NCBI RefSeq assembly: GCF_000633395.1
Contig: NZ_AYMU01000010.1
Span: 268,695 to 332,694, forward strand
Source: Pseudomonas sp. PH1b
GTDB lineage: Bacteria; Pseudomonadota; Gammaproteobacteria; Pseudomonadales; Pseudomonadaceae
Direction of reading: 5' to 3'
DNA length: 64,000 nucleotides
Positions 1-8,365 of this stretch are shown here, piece after piece (the stretch's first letter is position 1; the number at the start of each line of letters is the position of its first letter). A program made the position numbers and the translations under genes. The notes under the pieces were generated by a model, which had not been told where the DNA came from, did not search any database, and saw only the letters and a program-made list of their open reading frames with translations.

Positions 1-138
1 GTCTTTTTCACAAAGGAACACGGACAGGCCGCGACCTGCCGCATCGGCGGCAATCCCGACACCATTGATCCCACCGCCGATGACGGCGATATCGTAAACC
101 TCGGAGAGAGGGCGCGCGGGCAAGGTAGAAGTGGGCAT
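1..138 (-). CDS. glpD: Glycerol-3-phosphate dehydrogenase (aerobic), N-terminal part, cut by the window edge
   Basis: Only the first 46 codons are present; the gene continues beyond base 1. The start is the ATG read at 138-136. The visible protein begins MPTSTLPARPLSEVYDIAV and then shows the FAD-binding dinucleotide motif VIGGGINGVGIAADAAGRG of the GlpD/GlpA family. GlpD oxidises sn-glycerol-3-phosphate to dihydroxyacetone phosphate at the inner membrane and passes electrons to quinone. It is the last member of the glycerol block, downstream of glpF, glpK and glpR on the same strand, and is preceded by GlpR-like operators. The identification rests on a short fragment plus context, but both agree. 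Confidence 0.93.
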   Translation of the reverse strand, partial: MPTSTLPARPLSEVYDIAVIGGGINGVGIAADAAGRGLSVFLCEKD

Positions 139-172
139 CGACAGGCCTCGTGTTGCTTTGATATTTGAATTC

Positions 173-198
173 GAACATTAATGTTCATTTTCGAAAAT
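173..198. promoter_or_regulatory. GlpR-like operator in front of glpD
   Basis: A perfect 14-bp palindrome GAACATTAATGTTC (173-186) is followed at once by a 12-bp palindrome ATTTTCGAAAAT (187-198). Both lie 35-60 bp upstream of the glpD ATG. The TTCGAACATT core recurs at 274-283. GlpR of Pseudomonas is known to repress glpD and glpFK through AT-rich operators with TTCGAACA-like halves. The assignment is by motif and position, not by footprint. Confidence 0.6.
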
Positions 199-270
199 AC
201 TAGCGCATAAAGATGGCTGTATCCAGCGCGCTTCGATTGAAAAAACTGATCGAAGCGGCGTGAAAGGAAA

Positions 271-286
271 GTTTTCGAACATTGTC
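271..286. promoter_or_regulatory. Second GlpR-like site in the glpR-glpD gap
   Basis: GTTTTCGAACATTGTC repeats the TTTTCGAACATT core of the palindromes at 173-198. It lies about 90 bp further from glpD. Two or more sites would allow cooperative repression. The rest of the 139-411 gap shows no open reading frame that looks like a gene. Confidence 0.45.
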
Positions 287-411
287 GAGGAGGTAACTGT
301 AGCCGCTGTTGTTGCCTTGGGCTGAATGGCGGGGATCGGCCGCGACGATTTCGAAAGCGATGCAGCCTGCTGGCTTGGCGTTCGAGTGCAGCCGGATCCG
401 CAGGGGGAAGG

Positions 412-1167
412 TCAGACCACTTCGAGACGGATCTTGTGCTGGTTCAGCAGTTGGCTCAGGGCCGGCACCGGTTGCTGGTCGGTGACCAGGCAATCGATCA
501 GGCTGATGGGGCCCAGGCGGATCATGGCGTTGCGTCCGAACTTGCTGGAGTCGGCGGCGAGGATCACCTGGCGGGCATTGGCGATGATCGCCTGGGACAC
601 CCGTACTTCCTGGTAGTCGAAGTCCAGCAGGCTGCCGTCTTCATCGATGCCGCTGATGCCCACCAGGGCGAAGTCCACCTTGAACTGGTTGATGAAGTCG
701 ACACTGGCCTGGCCCACCACGCCGCCGTCACGCCGGACGTTGCCGCCGGTGAGCAGCACGTCGAAGTCGTCCTTGGCACTGAGCATCGAGGCCACGTGCA
801 GGTTGTTGGTGATGATCTTCAGGTGGCTGTGATTGAGCAGGGCGCGGGCGATGGATTCGGTGGTGGTGCCGATATTGATGAACAGCGAGGCGTGGTCGGG
901 GATCTGCGCGGCAATGGCTTCGCCGATGCGTTGCTTCTCATCGCGCATCTGGTCGGCGCGCATGGCGTAGGCGGTGTTTTCGACGCTGGAGTCATAGGCC
1001 GCGCCGCCGTGGTAGCGGCGCAGCAGATTGGCTTCCGCCAGCTGGTTGATATCGCGGCGGATGGTTTGCGGGGTAACGACGAACAGCTGGGCCAATTCCT
1101 CGATGCTGACGTAGCCGCGTTCGCGGACCAGGTCGAGGATTTGCTGCTGACGGGGAGGCAGATTCAT
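412..1167 (-). CDS. glpR: Glycerol-3-phosphate regulon repressor, DeoR family
   Basis: The 251-residue protein has the DeoR-family layout. An N-terminal winged helix-turn-helix covers about residues 5-57 (MNLPPRQQQILDLV, then TPQTIRRDINQL). A C-terminal sugar-phosphate sensing domain carries the INIGTTTESIARAL and LLTGGNVRRDGG signatures. GlpR represses glycerol genes and releases DNA when glycerol-3-phosphate binds. It sits between glpK and glpD on the same strand, which is the usual Pseudomonas order. Its likely operators are the palindromes in the downstream gap before glpD. Length and sequence are typical; nothing looks truncated. Confidence 0.95.
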   Translation of the reverse strand: MNLPPRQQQILDLVRERGYVSIEELAQLFVVTPQTIRRDINQLAEANLLRRYHGGAAYDSSVENTAYAMRADQMRDEKQRIGEAIAAQIPDHASLFINIGTTTESIARALLNHSHLKIITNNLHVASMLSAKDDFDVLLTGGNVRRDGGVVGQASVDFINQFKVDFALVGISGIDEDGSLLDFDYQEVRVSQAIIANARQVILAADSSKFGRNAMIRLGPISLIDCLVTDQQPVPALSQLLNQHKIRLEVV

Positions 1168-1262
1168 GGGGCTTCCTTTGGGCTGCCGTGCAAAATTTGC
1201 CCATGATGCCGCAGGAATCCCCTCCCGACCAGTTACAAGCGGTTACCAATCCACGGCTTGGC

Positions 1263-2768
1263 TTATTTGGCCTCGTCGTGGGGTTCCCAGTCGCGGGTGC
1301 GGCTGACCGCTTTCTTCCAGCCTGCGTAGAGGCCTTCTTTTTCCGCTTCTGCAAGCGTTGGTTCGAACTCGCGCTCGATCACTGCCTTGCCGCGCAACTC
1401 TTCCAGGCTGCCCCAGAAGCCGCAGGCCAGGCCTGCCAGGTAGGCCGCGCCGAGGGCGGTGGTTTCACGCATTTGCGGGCGCTCCACCTGGGTGCCGAGG
1501 ATGTCGGCCTGGAACTGCATGAGGAAGTTGTTGGCCACCGCGCCGCCGTCCACCCGCAGGGCCTTGAGGCGTTCGCCGGAATCCTGCTGCATGGCGTCGA
1601 GCACGTCACGGGTCTGGTAGGCGATGGATTCCAGGGCGGCGCGGATGATGTGGTCCACGCGCACGCCACGGGTCAGGCCGAACAGCGCGCCCCGGGCGTA
1701 GGGGTCCCAGTAGGGGGCGCCCAGGCCGGTGAAGGCCGGCACCAGGTACACGCCGTTGCTGTCCTTGACCTTGCCGGCGAAGTATTCGGTGTCGTGGGCG
1801 TCGTTGATGATCTTCAGTTCATCACGCAGCCACTGCACGGTGGAGCCGCCGTTGAATACCGCACCTTCCAGGGCGTAGGCCACTTCGCCACGGGGGCCGC
1901 AGGCGATGGTGGTGAGCATGCCGTGCTGGGATTTCACCGCCTTGTCGCCGGTGTTCATCAGCAGGAAGCAACCCGTGCCGTAGGTGTTTTTCGCCTGGCC
2001 CGGCTCGACGCACATCTGGCCGAACAGCGCCGCTTGCTGGTCACCGGCGATACCGCCGATGGCGATGCCGCTTTTGGTGCGGCCATAGATTTCCGACGAA
2101 GACTTCACTTCCGGAAGCATTTCCCGCGGGATGTCCAGCACCTCCAGCATCTTCGCGTCCCACTCCAGGGTGTGGATGTTGAAGAGCATGGTGCGCGAGG
2201 CGTTGGTGTAGTCGGTGACGTGGGTCTTGCCGCCGGTGAATTTCCAGATCAGCCAGCTATCGATGGTGCCGAACAGCAGTTCGCCGCTACGAGCGCGCTC
2301 GCGGCTGCCTTCGACGTTGTCGAGGATCCACTTGAGCTTGGTGCCGGAGAAGTAGGGGTCGGTAACCAGGCCGGTGGTGTCGCGGATGTAGTCTTCCAGG
2401 CCATCGCGCTTGAGCTGCTGGCAGATCTCGGTGCTGCGGCGGCACTGCCAGACGATGGCGTTGTAGATCGGGCGGCCGGTGTTCTTGTCCCAGACCACGG
2501 TGGTTTCGCGCTGGTTGGTAATGCCGATGGCGGCCACCTGGTCGTGATGCAGGCCGGCTTGTGCCAGGGCTTCGACCATCACCGCGCTCTGGGTGGCAAA
2601 GATTTCCATCGGGTCATGTTCGACCCAGCCGGCTTGCGGGTAGTGCTGGGCGAACTCGCGCTGGGCGGTGCAGACCACGTTGGCGTCGCGGTCGAAAATG
2701 ATCGCCCGGGAACTGGTCGTACCCTGATCGAGGGCAATGATGTAGTTCTTATTCTGAATGTCGGTCAT
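1263..2768 (-). CDS. glpK: Glycerol kinase
   Basis: The 501-residue protein phosphorylates glycerol to glycerol-3-phosphate with ATP in the cytoplasm. It is full length for FGGY-family glycerol kinases. Visible signatures are the N-terminal phosphate loop IALDQGTTSSRAIIFDRD, the stretch FAQHYPQAGWVEHDP, and GGIAGDQQAALFGQ in the second domain. It lies 76 bp downstream of glpF and 95 bp upstream of glpR on the same strand, so glpF-glpK and probably glpR form one glycerol-inducible unit. Start at the ATG read at 2768-2766. Confidence 0.97.
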   Translation of the reverse strand: MTDIQNKNYIIALDQGTTSSRAIIFDRDANVVCTAQREFAQHYPQAGWVEHDPMEIFATQSAVMVEALAQAGLHHDQVAAIGITNQRETTVVWDKNTGRPIYNAIVWQCRRSTEICQQLKRDGLEDYIRDTTGLVTDPYFSGTKLKWILDNVEGSRERARSGELLFGTIDSWLIWKFTGGKTHVTDYTNASRTMLFNIHTLEWDAKMLEVLDIPREMLPEVKSSSEIYGRTKSGIAIGGIAGDQQAALFGQMCVEPGQAKNTYGTGCFLLMNTGDKAVKSQHGMLTTIACGPRGEVAYALEGAVFNGGSTVQWLRDELKIINDAHDTEYFAGKVKDSNGVYLVPAFTGLGAPYWDPYARGALFGLTRGVRVDHIIRAALESIAYQTRDVLDAMQQDSGERLKALRVDGGAVANNFLMQFQADILGTQVERPQMRETTALGAAYLAGLACGFWGSLEELRGKAVIEREFEPTLAEAEKEGLYAGWKKAVSRTRDWEPHDEAK

Positions 2769-2844
2769 GTCGATTGCCTTGGACGAAATAAGGGAGTGGG
2801 AACTGGCGCGGGATCGAATTGGGCAGGATCACGCGCCATGCTAT

Positions 2845-3693
2845 TCAGGAAGCTTTGACCTTGCCATCGGCGGACGGCTCGGCCTCGGGGGCGGCAACAG
2901 CGCTCGGCAGATGGCGGGCAATCAGCCCGCGATAGGCTGCGGCGCCGAGGCAGGCACCGAGGATCGGGGCAAAGATCGGCACCAGGAAGTACGGGATATC
3001 ACGGCCGCCGGTGAAAGAAATCTCACCCCAGCCAGTCAGGAATGTCATCAGTTTAGGCCCGAAGTCCCGTGCCGGGTTCATCGCAAAGCCGGTCAGCGGG
3101 CCCATCGCACTGCCAATCACGGCGATCAGCAGGCCGATCAGCAGCGGCGCCATCGGGCCGCGAGGCAGGCCGTTGTTGTCGTCGGTCAGGGACATGATCA
3201 CCCCCATCAGGATCGCAGTGATCACCAATTCCACCAGGAATGCCTGGGCCGTGGACAACGCCGGGTTGGGGAAGGTGGAGAACACCGAGGCCAGTTCCAG
3301 GCTGGCCTGGGAACCGCGGATCATCTGGTGGGCTTGTTCGAAATCGAAGAATAGATTGCTGTAGAGCGTGTAAACCAACAGCGCCGCGCAGAAGGCGCCG
3401 GCGATCTGGGACAGGATATAGAACGGCAGTTTGCGTTTTTCGAAATCGGCGAACAGGCACAGGGCAATGCTCACGGCCGGGTTCAGGTGAGCGCCGGAGA
3501 CGCCGGCGGTCAGGTAGATCGCCATGCTCACGCCGATCCCCCAGATGATGCTGATTTCCCATAGGCCGAAGCTGGCTCCCGCGACCTTGAGCGCGGCGAC
3601 ACATCCGGTGCCGAAGAAGATCAACAGTGCTGTACCCAGAAATTCGGCGATGCATTGACCCGATAGCGACGGTTGTTGCAGAGCAGTTGTCAT
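2845..3693 (-). CDS. glpF: Glycerol uptake facilitator (aquaglyceroporin)
   Basis: I choose the ATG at 3693-3691 because a GAGG ribosome site precedes it and the protein then starts MTTALQQPSLSGQCIAEFLG; upstream in-frame codons have no family similarity. The 282-residue product is a six-helix major intrinsic protein with both NPA signatures: GAHLNPAVS in the first half and GFAMNPARDFGP in the second. The Asp after the second NPA is typical of glycerol-conducting rather than water-only channels. It lets glycerol diffuse across the inner membrane, where GlpK traps it. Confidence 0.96.
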   Translation of the reverse strand: MTTALQQPSLSGQCIAEFLGTALLIFFGTGCVAALKVAGASFGLWEISIIWGIGVSMAIYLTAGVSGAHLNPAVSIALCLFADFEKRKLPFYILSQIAGAFCAALLVYTLYSNLFFDFEQAHQMIRGSQASLELASVFSTFPNPALSTAQAFLVELVITAILMGVIMSLTDDNNGLPRGPMAPLLIGLLIAVIGSAMGPLTGFAMNPARDFGPKLMTFLTGWGEISFTGGRDIPYFLVPIFAPILGACLGAAAYRGLIARHLPSAVAAPEAEPSADGKVKAS

Positions 3694-4064
3694 TGTGAAC
3701 CTCGATTTTTGTTGTTGTCTGGCGCTGCTGCAAAAGGCAGGGAGCGCGACTTCCAACGAAGACGGAATCCCCATTCCGGCTTCGCCTTGCTACGGGGTAC
3801 AACCTTGTATCTAACGCATGATATTCAGAAACGAAAAAATATAGACAAGAAACACCGCTGTCAAAGGTCGAAAGTGAACGAGTGGTCATTTTATAGATAT
3901 CAATCAAATGAATGATTCTGGGGGGTAGTCCGGGGAATGCCAGCAGTTGCCAAGCTCGCAAGCGCAAGGGGTGGCGATCAAGGCTTGTAATAGAGCCTTT
4001 TGCCGATGAATGGCCTAAAATTCCCGAGCTTTGTTTTGCCTTTCATTTCGCCCCTGGAGCTGCC
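3694..4064. other. Divergent promoter region between glpF and ybaK
   Basis: This 371-bp gap is AT-rich around 3815-3920, unlike the flanking genes. A stretch at 3868-3895 (TCGAAAGTGAAC..GTCATTTT) loosely resembles the GlpR-like site before glpD and is a weak candidate operator for glpF. In-frame extensions of glpF and ybaK into this gap lack family similarity and ribosome sites. No small gene is convincing. Confidence 0.4.
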
Positions 4065-4535
4065 ATGACCCCTGCACTGGACCTGCTGAAAAAAGTTCGC
4101 GCCGAACATCGCATCCACAGTTACGAACATGATCCCAAGGCGGCGTCCTATGGCCTGGAGGCGGCGGAAAAGCTCAGCCTCGACCCGGCGCAAGTGTTCA
4201 AGACGCTGTTGGCCGCCAGCGAAAAGGGCGAATTGCTGGTGGCGGTGGTGCCGGTCGTCGGAAGCCTCGACCTGAAGGCACTGGCCCAGGCGGCCGGGGT
4301 AAAGAAAGCGGAAATGGCCGACCCGGCCGCCGCTCAACGCGCCACGGGCTATCTGCTGGGCGGGATCAGCCCGCTGGGGCAGAAGAAGCGCCTGCGGACG
4401 TTCATCGACAACAGCGCGCAACCCTTCGCCAGCATTTTTGTCAGTGCCGGCCGCCGAGGCCTGGAAGTTGAACTGGCAGCGGCGGTCCTCGCCGAACACA
4501 CCCAGGCTCGCTTCGCTGATATCGGTCGTCCTTGA
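4065..4535 (+). CDS. ybaK: Cys-tRNA(Pro)/Cys-tRNA(Cys) deacylase YbaK
   Basis: The ATG at 4065 follows a GGAG ribosome site, giving 156 residues, the normal size of the YbaK/EbsC family. The fold is the single editing domain related to the ProRS INS domain. The expected conserved stretches are visible: DPAQVFKTLLA with the active-site lysine, VVPVVGSLDLKALA, and GYLLGGISPLGQKKRL with the G-G-I-S-P loop. The enzyme hydrolyses misacylated Cys-tRNA(Pro). It is divergent from glpF and 120 bp upstream of the PhzF-like gene; no functional link to either is apparent. Confidence 0.93.
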   Translation: MTPALDLLKKVRAEHRIHSYEHDPKAASYGLEAAEKLSLDPAQVFKTLLAASEKGELLVAVVPVVGSLDLKALAQAAGVKKAEMADPAAAQRATGYLLGGISPLGQKKRLRTFIDNSAQPFASIFVSAGRRGLEVELAAAVLAEHTQARFADIGRP

Positions 4536-4655
4536 TTGTGGGAGCCAGCAGCGCTTTCAACTGCCGCTGTATGCTGAAAAATCCTCTCTTCTGTGTCTGT
4601 CGCGGGCGGCGTCCCGGCCCCCATGCTGGCGCCCGACCGTTCAAGGAGAAAGCTT

Positions 4656-5438
4656 ATGCAGCTCGAGTTCCATCAGATCGACGCTTTCAGCGACCGCCCG
4701 TTCGCCGGCAATCCGGCCATGGTCTATCGGCTTGAGTCCTGGCTCAGCGACGCGCTGATGCAGCAGATTGCCGCCGAGCACAACCTGGCGGAAACCGCCT
4801 TTCTGGTGCGCGAAGAGCAAGGCTGGCGGATCCGCTGGTTCACCCCGTCGACCGAGGTGCCCTTGTGCGGGCACGCCACTTTGGCCAGTGCCTATGTGCT
4901 GATGGAGATTTATGGTGAGGCGGCGCAGCGCATCGACTTTCTTAGTCGCTCCGGGCCCTTGAGCGTTAGCCGTGAAGGCGGCTTGTTATGGCTGGACTTC
5001 CCCCTGCGCAGCCCTCGCAGCCAGGGTGGGCTGGAGACGGTGGCGCAGGCGCTGGGCGTCAGGGTGGTGGAGTTGTTGGGGGCCAATGAATTGTTGGCAG
5101 TGCTGGAGTCGGAAAAGGCGGTACGCGAGTGCCGGCCGGATCTGCTGGCGTTGGCCCAGTTACCTTGGCCAGGTGTAATCGTCACTGCCCGAGGTGATAG
5201 CCACGACTTCGTTTCTCGCTACTTTGCTCCCGCCATCGGTATCGATGAAGACCCTGTCACAGGCTCGACCCATTGCTGTCTCACGCCTTACTGGGCGCAG
5301 CAGTTGGACAAGCAGGAACTGACGGCTTTCCAGTGTTCCCCTCGGGGTGGGGCCCTGTTCTGCCGGCTGGAAGGCGAGCGGGTGAAGATTGGCGGTCATG
5401 CCCGCCGGATTGCCAGTGGCCATCTGCACCTGGAGTAA
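4656..5438 (+). CDS. PhzF-family isomerase/epimerase-like protein
   Basis: The ATG at 4656 is preceded by AAGGAGA, giving 260 residues. The sequence has the two-domain PhzF (diaminopimelate-epimerase) fold signatures. These are the N-terminal QIDAFSDRPFAGNPAMV, the catalytic glutamate in HNLAETAFLV (Glu46, equivalent to PhzF Glu45), WFTPSTEVPLCGHATLA, and the C-terminal IDEDPVTGSTHC. Members isomerise small metabolites. True phenazine PhzF needs a phz operon, which is absent here, so this is a housekeeping paralogue of unknown substrate. No partner gene is evident. Confidence 0.88.
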   Translation: MQLEFHQIDAFSDRPFAGNPAMVYRLESWLSDALMQQIAAEHNLAETAFLVREEQGWRIRWFTPSTEVPLCGHATLASAYVLMEIYGEAAQRIDFLSRSGPLSVSREGGLLWLDFPLRSPRSQGGLETVAQALGVRVVELLGANELLAVLESEKAVRECRPDLLALAQLPWPGVIVTARGDSHDFVSRYFAPAIGIDEDPVTGSTHCCLTPYWAQQLDKQELTAFQCSPRGGALFCRLEGERVKIGGHARRIASGHLHLE

Positions 5439-5470
5439 TGCGCTGGGGCTTCGCCGACAAGCAGGTTCCC

Positions 5471-5492
5471 GTGGGAGCTGGCTTGCCGGCGA
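5471..5492. repeat. Single REP element
   Basis: GTGGGAGCTGGCTTGCCGGCGA matches the P. fluorescens-type REP arm seen as complete pairs at 26790-26853 and 31390-31450. It is a single copy lying in the short convergent gap between the PhzF-like gene and the ABC ATPase gene. Confidence 0.7.
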
Positions 5493-5498
5493 TTACGC

Positions 5499-6608
5499 TC
5501 AATGGGCGCTGCTGTAGCGGCGCACGCCCGAGTCGTTGTGGGGGATCTGCGCTGCCGTGCTACCGCTGGCCTGGAACAGCACCAGGTGTTCGGCTGCCAC
5601 GCGGATGCCGACGTCTGCTCCAACCTGATGGTCGGCGTGGCTGGGGAAAATCGATTCCAGCTGGCTGCCGGTCGGCAGTTGCAGGCGATACAGGGTCGAG
5701 GCGCCGAGGAAGGTCTTGCCGACGATCCGTGCTTTCAAGGCGCTGTCCGGTGCGTAGACGATGTCGTCGGGACGCAGCAGGACATCCACAGCGCCGCCCG
5801 TTGGCCAGGTATAGGCGCGATTGCCCTGTAGCATGCCCAGCTCGGTCTGCACCGATTCCGGGCTGCTCAACTGACCTCGAATGAAGTAGCCCTGGCCGAT
5901 GAAGCTCGCGACAAAGGGCGTCTGCGGTTCATGGTAGAGGTTGTAGGGCGTGTCCCACTGTTCCAACCGGCCTTCCTTGAATACCCCGACCTGATCGCTC
6001 ACGGCAAAGGCTTCCTCCTGGTCGTGGGTCACCAGGATCGCACTGGTGCCCCGAGCCTTGAGGATGTCCCGCACCTCGTGGCTGAGCTTGCGCCGCAGTT
6101 CACCGTCGAGGTTGGAGAAGGGTTCATCGAGCAGCAACAGTTGAGGTTCCGGTGCCAGGGCACGGGCCAGGGCCACTCGCTGCTGCTGGCCGCCGGACAG
6201 CTCATGGGGGAAGCGCTGGCCAAGGTTCTTCAGGTTGACCAGTTCCAGCAGCTCGGCGACCACACGCTCTTTCTGCGGGTGCTTGCGGATGCCGAATGCA
6301 ATGTTATCGGCCACGCTCAGGTGCGGGAACAGGGCGTAGTCCTGGAACACCATGCCGATCCGACGCTTCTCCGGTGCCAGGGTGAACCCGGCACTGGAAA
6401 TGGTCTCGCCAGCCAGCTGGATTTCCCCTTCGTGTACCGGCTCGAATCCGGCGATGGCACGCAGGGTGGTGGTCTTGCCACAACCCGAGGAGCCCAGCAG
6501 GCAACCGATGTCGCCGGCATTGAGGTGCAGGTTGAGGTTCTGCACGACCCGTTGGTCCTGGTAGCCGCAGGCGAGGTTGTGCAGGTTCAGCAGTAAGGGT
6601 TGGCTCAT
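5499..6608 (-). CDS. ABC transporter ATP-binding protein, Fe3+/polyamine-import type (FbpC/PotA-like)
   Basis: The ATG read at 6608-6606 overlaps the argF stop as ATGA, giving 369 residues. The nucleotide-binding domain is complete: Walker A GSSGCGKT (about 39-46), Q-loop MVFQDYALFPHLS, signature HELSGGQQQRVALARAL, Walker B LLLLDEPFSNLD and the H-loop VTHDQEEAF. The last ~130 residues form a TOBE-type regulatory domain, typical of FbpC, PotA and similar importers. No permease or binding-protein gene is adjacent, so the substrate cannot be read from context. The 4-bp overlap implies translational coupling with argF. Confidence 0.9.
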   Translation of the reverse strand: MSQPLLLNLHNLACGYQDQRVVQNLNLHLNAGDIGCLLGSSGCGKTTTLRAIAGFEPVHEGEIQLAGETISSAGFTLAPEKRRIGMVFQDYALFPHLSVADNIAFGIRKHPQKERVVAELLELVNLKNLGQRFPHELSGGQQQRVALARALAPEPQLLLLDEPFSNLDGELRRKLSHEVRDILKARGTSAILVTHDQEEAFAVSDQVGVFKEGRLEQWDTPYNLYHEPQTPFVASFIGQGYFIRGQLSSPESVQTELGMLQGNRAYTWPTGGAVDVLLRPDDIVYAPDSALKARIVGKTFLGASTLYRLQLPTGSQLESIFPSHADHQVGADVGIRVAAEHLVLFQASGSTAAQIPHNDSGVRRYSSAH

Positions 6609-7525
6609 GCGTGGTGGTACGCCGGCTCGACAAGAAACTCGAGCAGGGCCTTCTGTGCGTGGAGGCGGTTTTCCGCCTGGTCCCAAGCTACTGAACGAGG
6701 GTCGTCCAGCAGGTCGAGGCTGATTTCCTCGCCACGGTGGGCGGGCAGGCAATGCATGAACAGCACATCTTCGGCGGCGAGGTCGAGCAGGGCGCGGTTG
6801 ACCTGGAACGGTGCGAACAGCTTCAGGCGCTTGGCGGTTTCCTCTTCCTGGCCCATGGAGGTCCAGACATCGGTGCTGACCAGGTGAGCGCCTGCCACCG
6901 CTTGCCGAGGATCGCGGACGATGGTCACGCGATCGCCGGCCTGGGCGACAAAGGCCGGGTTCGGTTCATAGCCTTCGGGGCAGGCGATACGCAGTTGGAA
7001 GTCGAACTGGATGGAGGCCTCTATATAGCTGTTGCACATGTTGTTGCCGTCGCCGATCCAGGCCACGGTCTTGCCCTGGATCGAGCCGCGGTGCTCGAGG
7101 AAGGTCTGCATGTCGGCCAGCAGTTGGCAGGGATGCAGGTCATCGGACAGGCCATTGATCACCGGTACGCGGGAGTTGGCCGCAAACTCGGTCAGGGTGC
7201 TGTGGGCGAAGGTCCTGATCATCACGGCGTCGAGCATGCGCGACATGACGATGGCGCAGTCGCCGATGGGCTCGCCGCGCCCCAGTTGGGTATCCCGTGG
7301 CGAAAGGAAGATGGCTTGGCCGCCCAGCTGGATCATGCCGGCTTCGAAAGACAGTCGGGTACGGGTCGACGACTTCTCGAAAATCATGCCGAGCACACGA
7401 TTTTTCAAGGGCTCGAAGAGTACGCCGCGGTTACGCAGGTCCTTCAGCTCGATGCCTCGACGAATCACACTGACCAGCTCATCGGGCGTGCAATCCATCA
7501 GGGAGAGAAAGTGCCTTGCGCTCAT
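6605..7525 (-). CDS. argF: Ornithine carbamoyltransferase, anabolic
   Basis: The enzyme condenses ornithine with carbamoyl phosphate to citrulline in arginine synthesis. Two ATGs are in tandem (7528 and 7525); I use the second, which gives MSARHFLS as in P. aeruginosa ArgF (306 residues). Key motifs are FEKSSTRTR (carbamoyl-phosphate binding, about 50-57), LHPCQLLADM, and FMHCLPAHRGEE near the C terminus. It is the first gene of a unit with the ABC ATPase. An ArgR-type box overlaps its predicted promoter (7639-7666), so arginine repression is expected. Confidence 0.96.
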   Translation of the reverse strand: MSARHFLSLMDCTPDELVSVIRRGIELKDLRNRGVLFEPLKNRVLGMIFEKSSTRTRLSFEAGMIQLGGQAIFLSPRDTQLGRGEPIGDCAIVMSRMLDAVMIRTFAHSTLTEFAANSRVPVINGLSDDLHPCQLLADMQTFLEHRGSIQGKTVAWIGDGNNMCNSYIEASIQFDFQLRIACPEGYEPNPAFVAQAGDRVTIVRDPRQAVAGAHLVSTDVWTSMGQEEETAKRLKLFAPFQVNRALLDLAAEDVLFMHCLPAHRGEEISLDLLDDPRSVAWDQAENRLHAQKALLEFLVEPAYHHA

Positions 7526-7638
7526 CATTAACTACCTTTTTGCAACAGACCGCAGATTCTCAAAGCCTTGTTATTCGAACAACGGGCTGGACCTGCGGCG
7601 AAAGCCGCACGGGGCGACGAAATAGGGGAAGGCGCGAT

Positions 7639-7666
7639 CTTATAATTAAATGTCGCGTCTTACCAA
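7639..7666 (-). promoter_or_regulatory. argF promoter with overlapping ArgR box
   Basis: On the minus strand TTGGTA (7666-7661) and TATAAG (7644-7639) are spaced by 16 bp, a reasonable sigma-70 pair for argF, whose start is about 110 bp downstream. Between them, read on the plus strand, lies TGTCGC-N8-AA (7651-7666), the half-site consensus known for Pseudomonas ArgR. Binding there would cover the -35 to -10 region and block transcription. This is a motif-level prediction. Apart from this site I see nothing in the 7529-7939 gap. Confidence 0.6.
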
Positions 7667-7939
7667 TAGTGCTACATCGATTATGGGCATTCAGAGAGGC
7701 CAGGACGCGAATGCGCTGGCACTTTTGAGACCAGTTTCCGGACAGCAGCCCGGCATTTGTACACTGCCCCGACGCGACTTGGCAATCGAGCGCGGCGCTG
7801 GAAAGGCGCTTGCAGTCGCTTTTTGACCTGTGAGCCGAGTTCATGGGGCGAGGCGATCGGCAGGTGGCTAATCTGAAACATTTCCTAATGCAAAGTGCGA
7901 AGGTTATAAAGGCCAATCGGCGGCTGGGATGCGTGTGCA

Positions 7940-8230
7940 ATGGAGTCCAGAGAGCAACAACTGATGACGCTGCTGGGGCTCACGGCTCGAGCGCTCACCG
8001 ATATGACCGCCTCGGTCACCGCGTTCTCATTCGAGCTGTTGCGCAGTGAGGATCCGGTGACTCGCGCGGCGGCGCGCAAGATGATCGATCGGATGATGAC
8101 CCTCAGTGCCGGTCTGGACGAGCATTGGCGACTGCTCGCCGAGCTGGCCGGGAACTATGGGGAGCAGGGCCCCATCGACTCGACGGCGCTGCTTTCCTCG
8201 GAGGGGCCGCCACGGTTGCCGCCCAACTGA
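7940..8230 (+). CDS. Conserved small protein of unknown function
   Basis: The frame encodes 96 residues beginning MESREQQLMTLLGLTARALTD. It has strong G/C bias at third codon positions, which supports real coding. The ribosome site is weak; an internal ATG at 7964 (MTLLGLTARA) is a possible alternative start. The product is predicted mostly helical, amphipathic and soluble, with an acidic-to-neutral proline-ended tail and no signal peptide or membrane segment. I do not recognise a family. It sits alone between argF and the molybdo-oxidoreductase gene. Confidence 0.65.
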   Translation: MESREQQLMTLLGLTARALTDMTASVTAFSFELLRSEDPVTRAAARKMIDRMMTLSAGLDEHWRLLAELAGNYGEQGPIDSTALLSSEGPPRLPPN

Positions 8231-8365
8231 AGGGCGCGATCATGGTCGGGACTGATGGTGGAGAATTCATGTGACGAACGTCGCTGGCGTCCCTTGCAGG
8301 CTGGCACCATAGTTTTTGCTCCCTGCGACCGGATACGGACCGCCCTCAAACAATAGAGACTGGCC

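Noticed and set aside
1188..2858. A 556-codon open frame on the plus strand opposite glpK
   Set aside because: It is the antisense of a clear glycerol kinase. Its protein is low in family-like features and rich in Val/Gly/Ala/His, as expected from the complement of GC-biased codons.
4656..5438. Phenazine biosynthesis gene phzF
   Set aside because: It has the PhzF fold and catalytic Glu, but no other phz genes are present; treated as a housekeeping paralogue.
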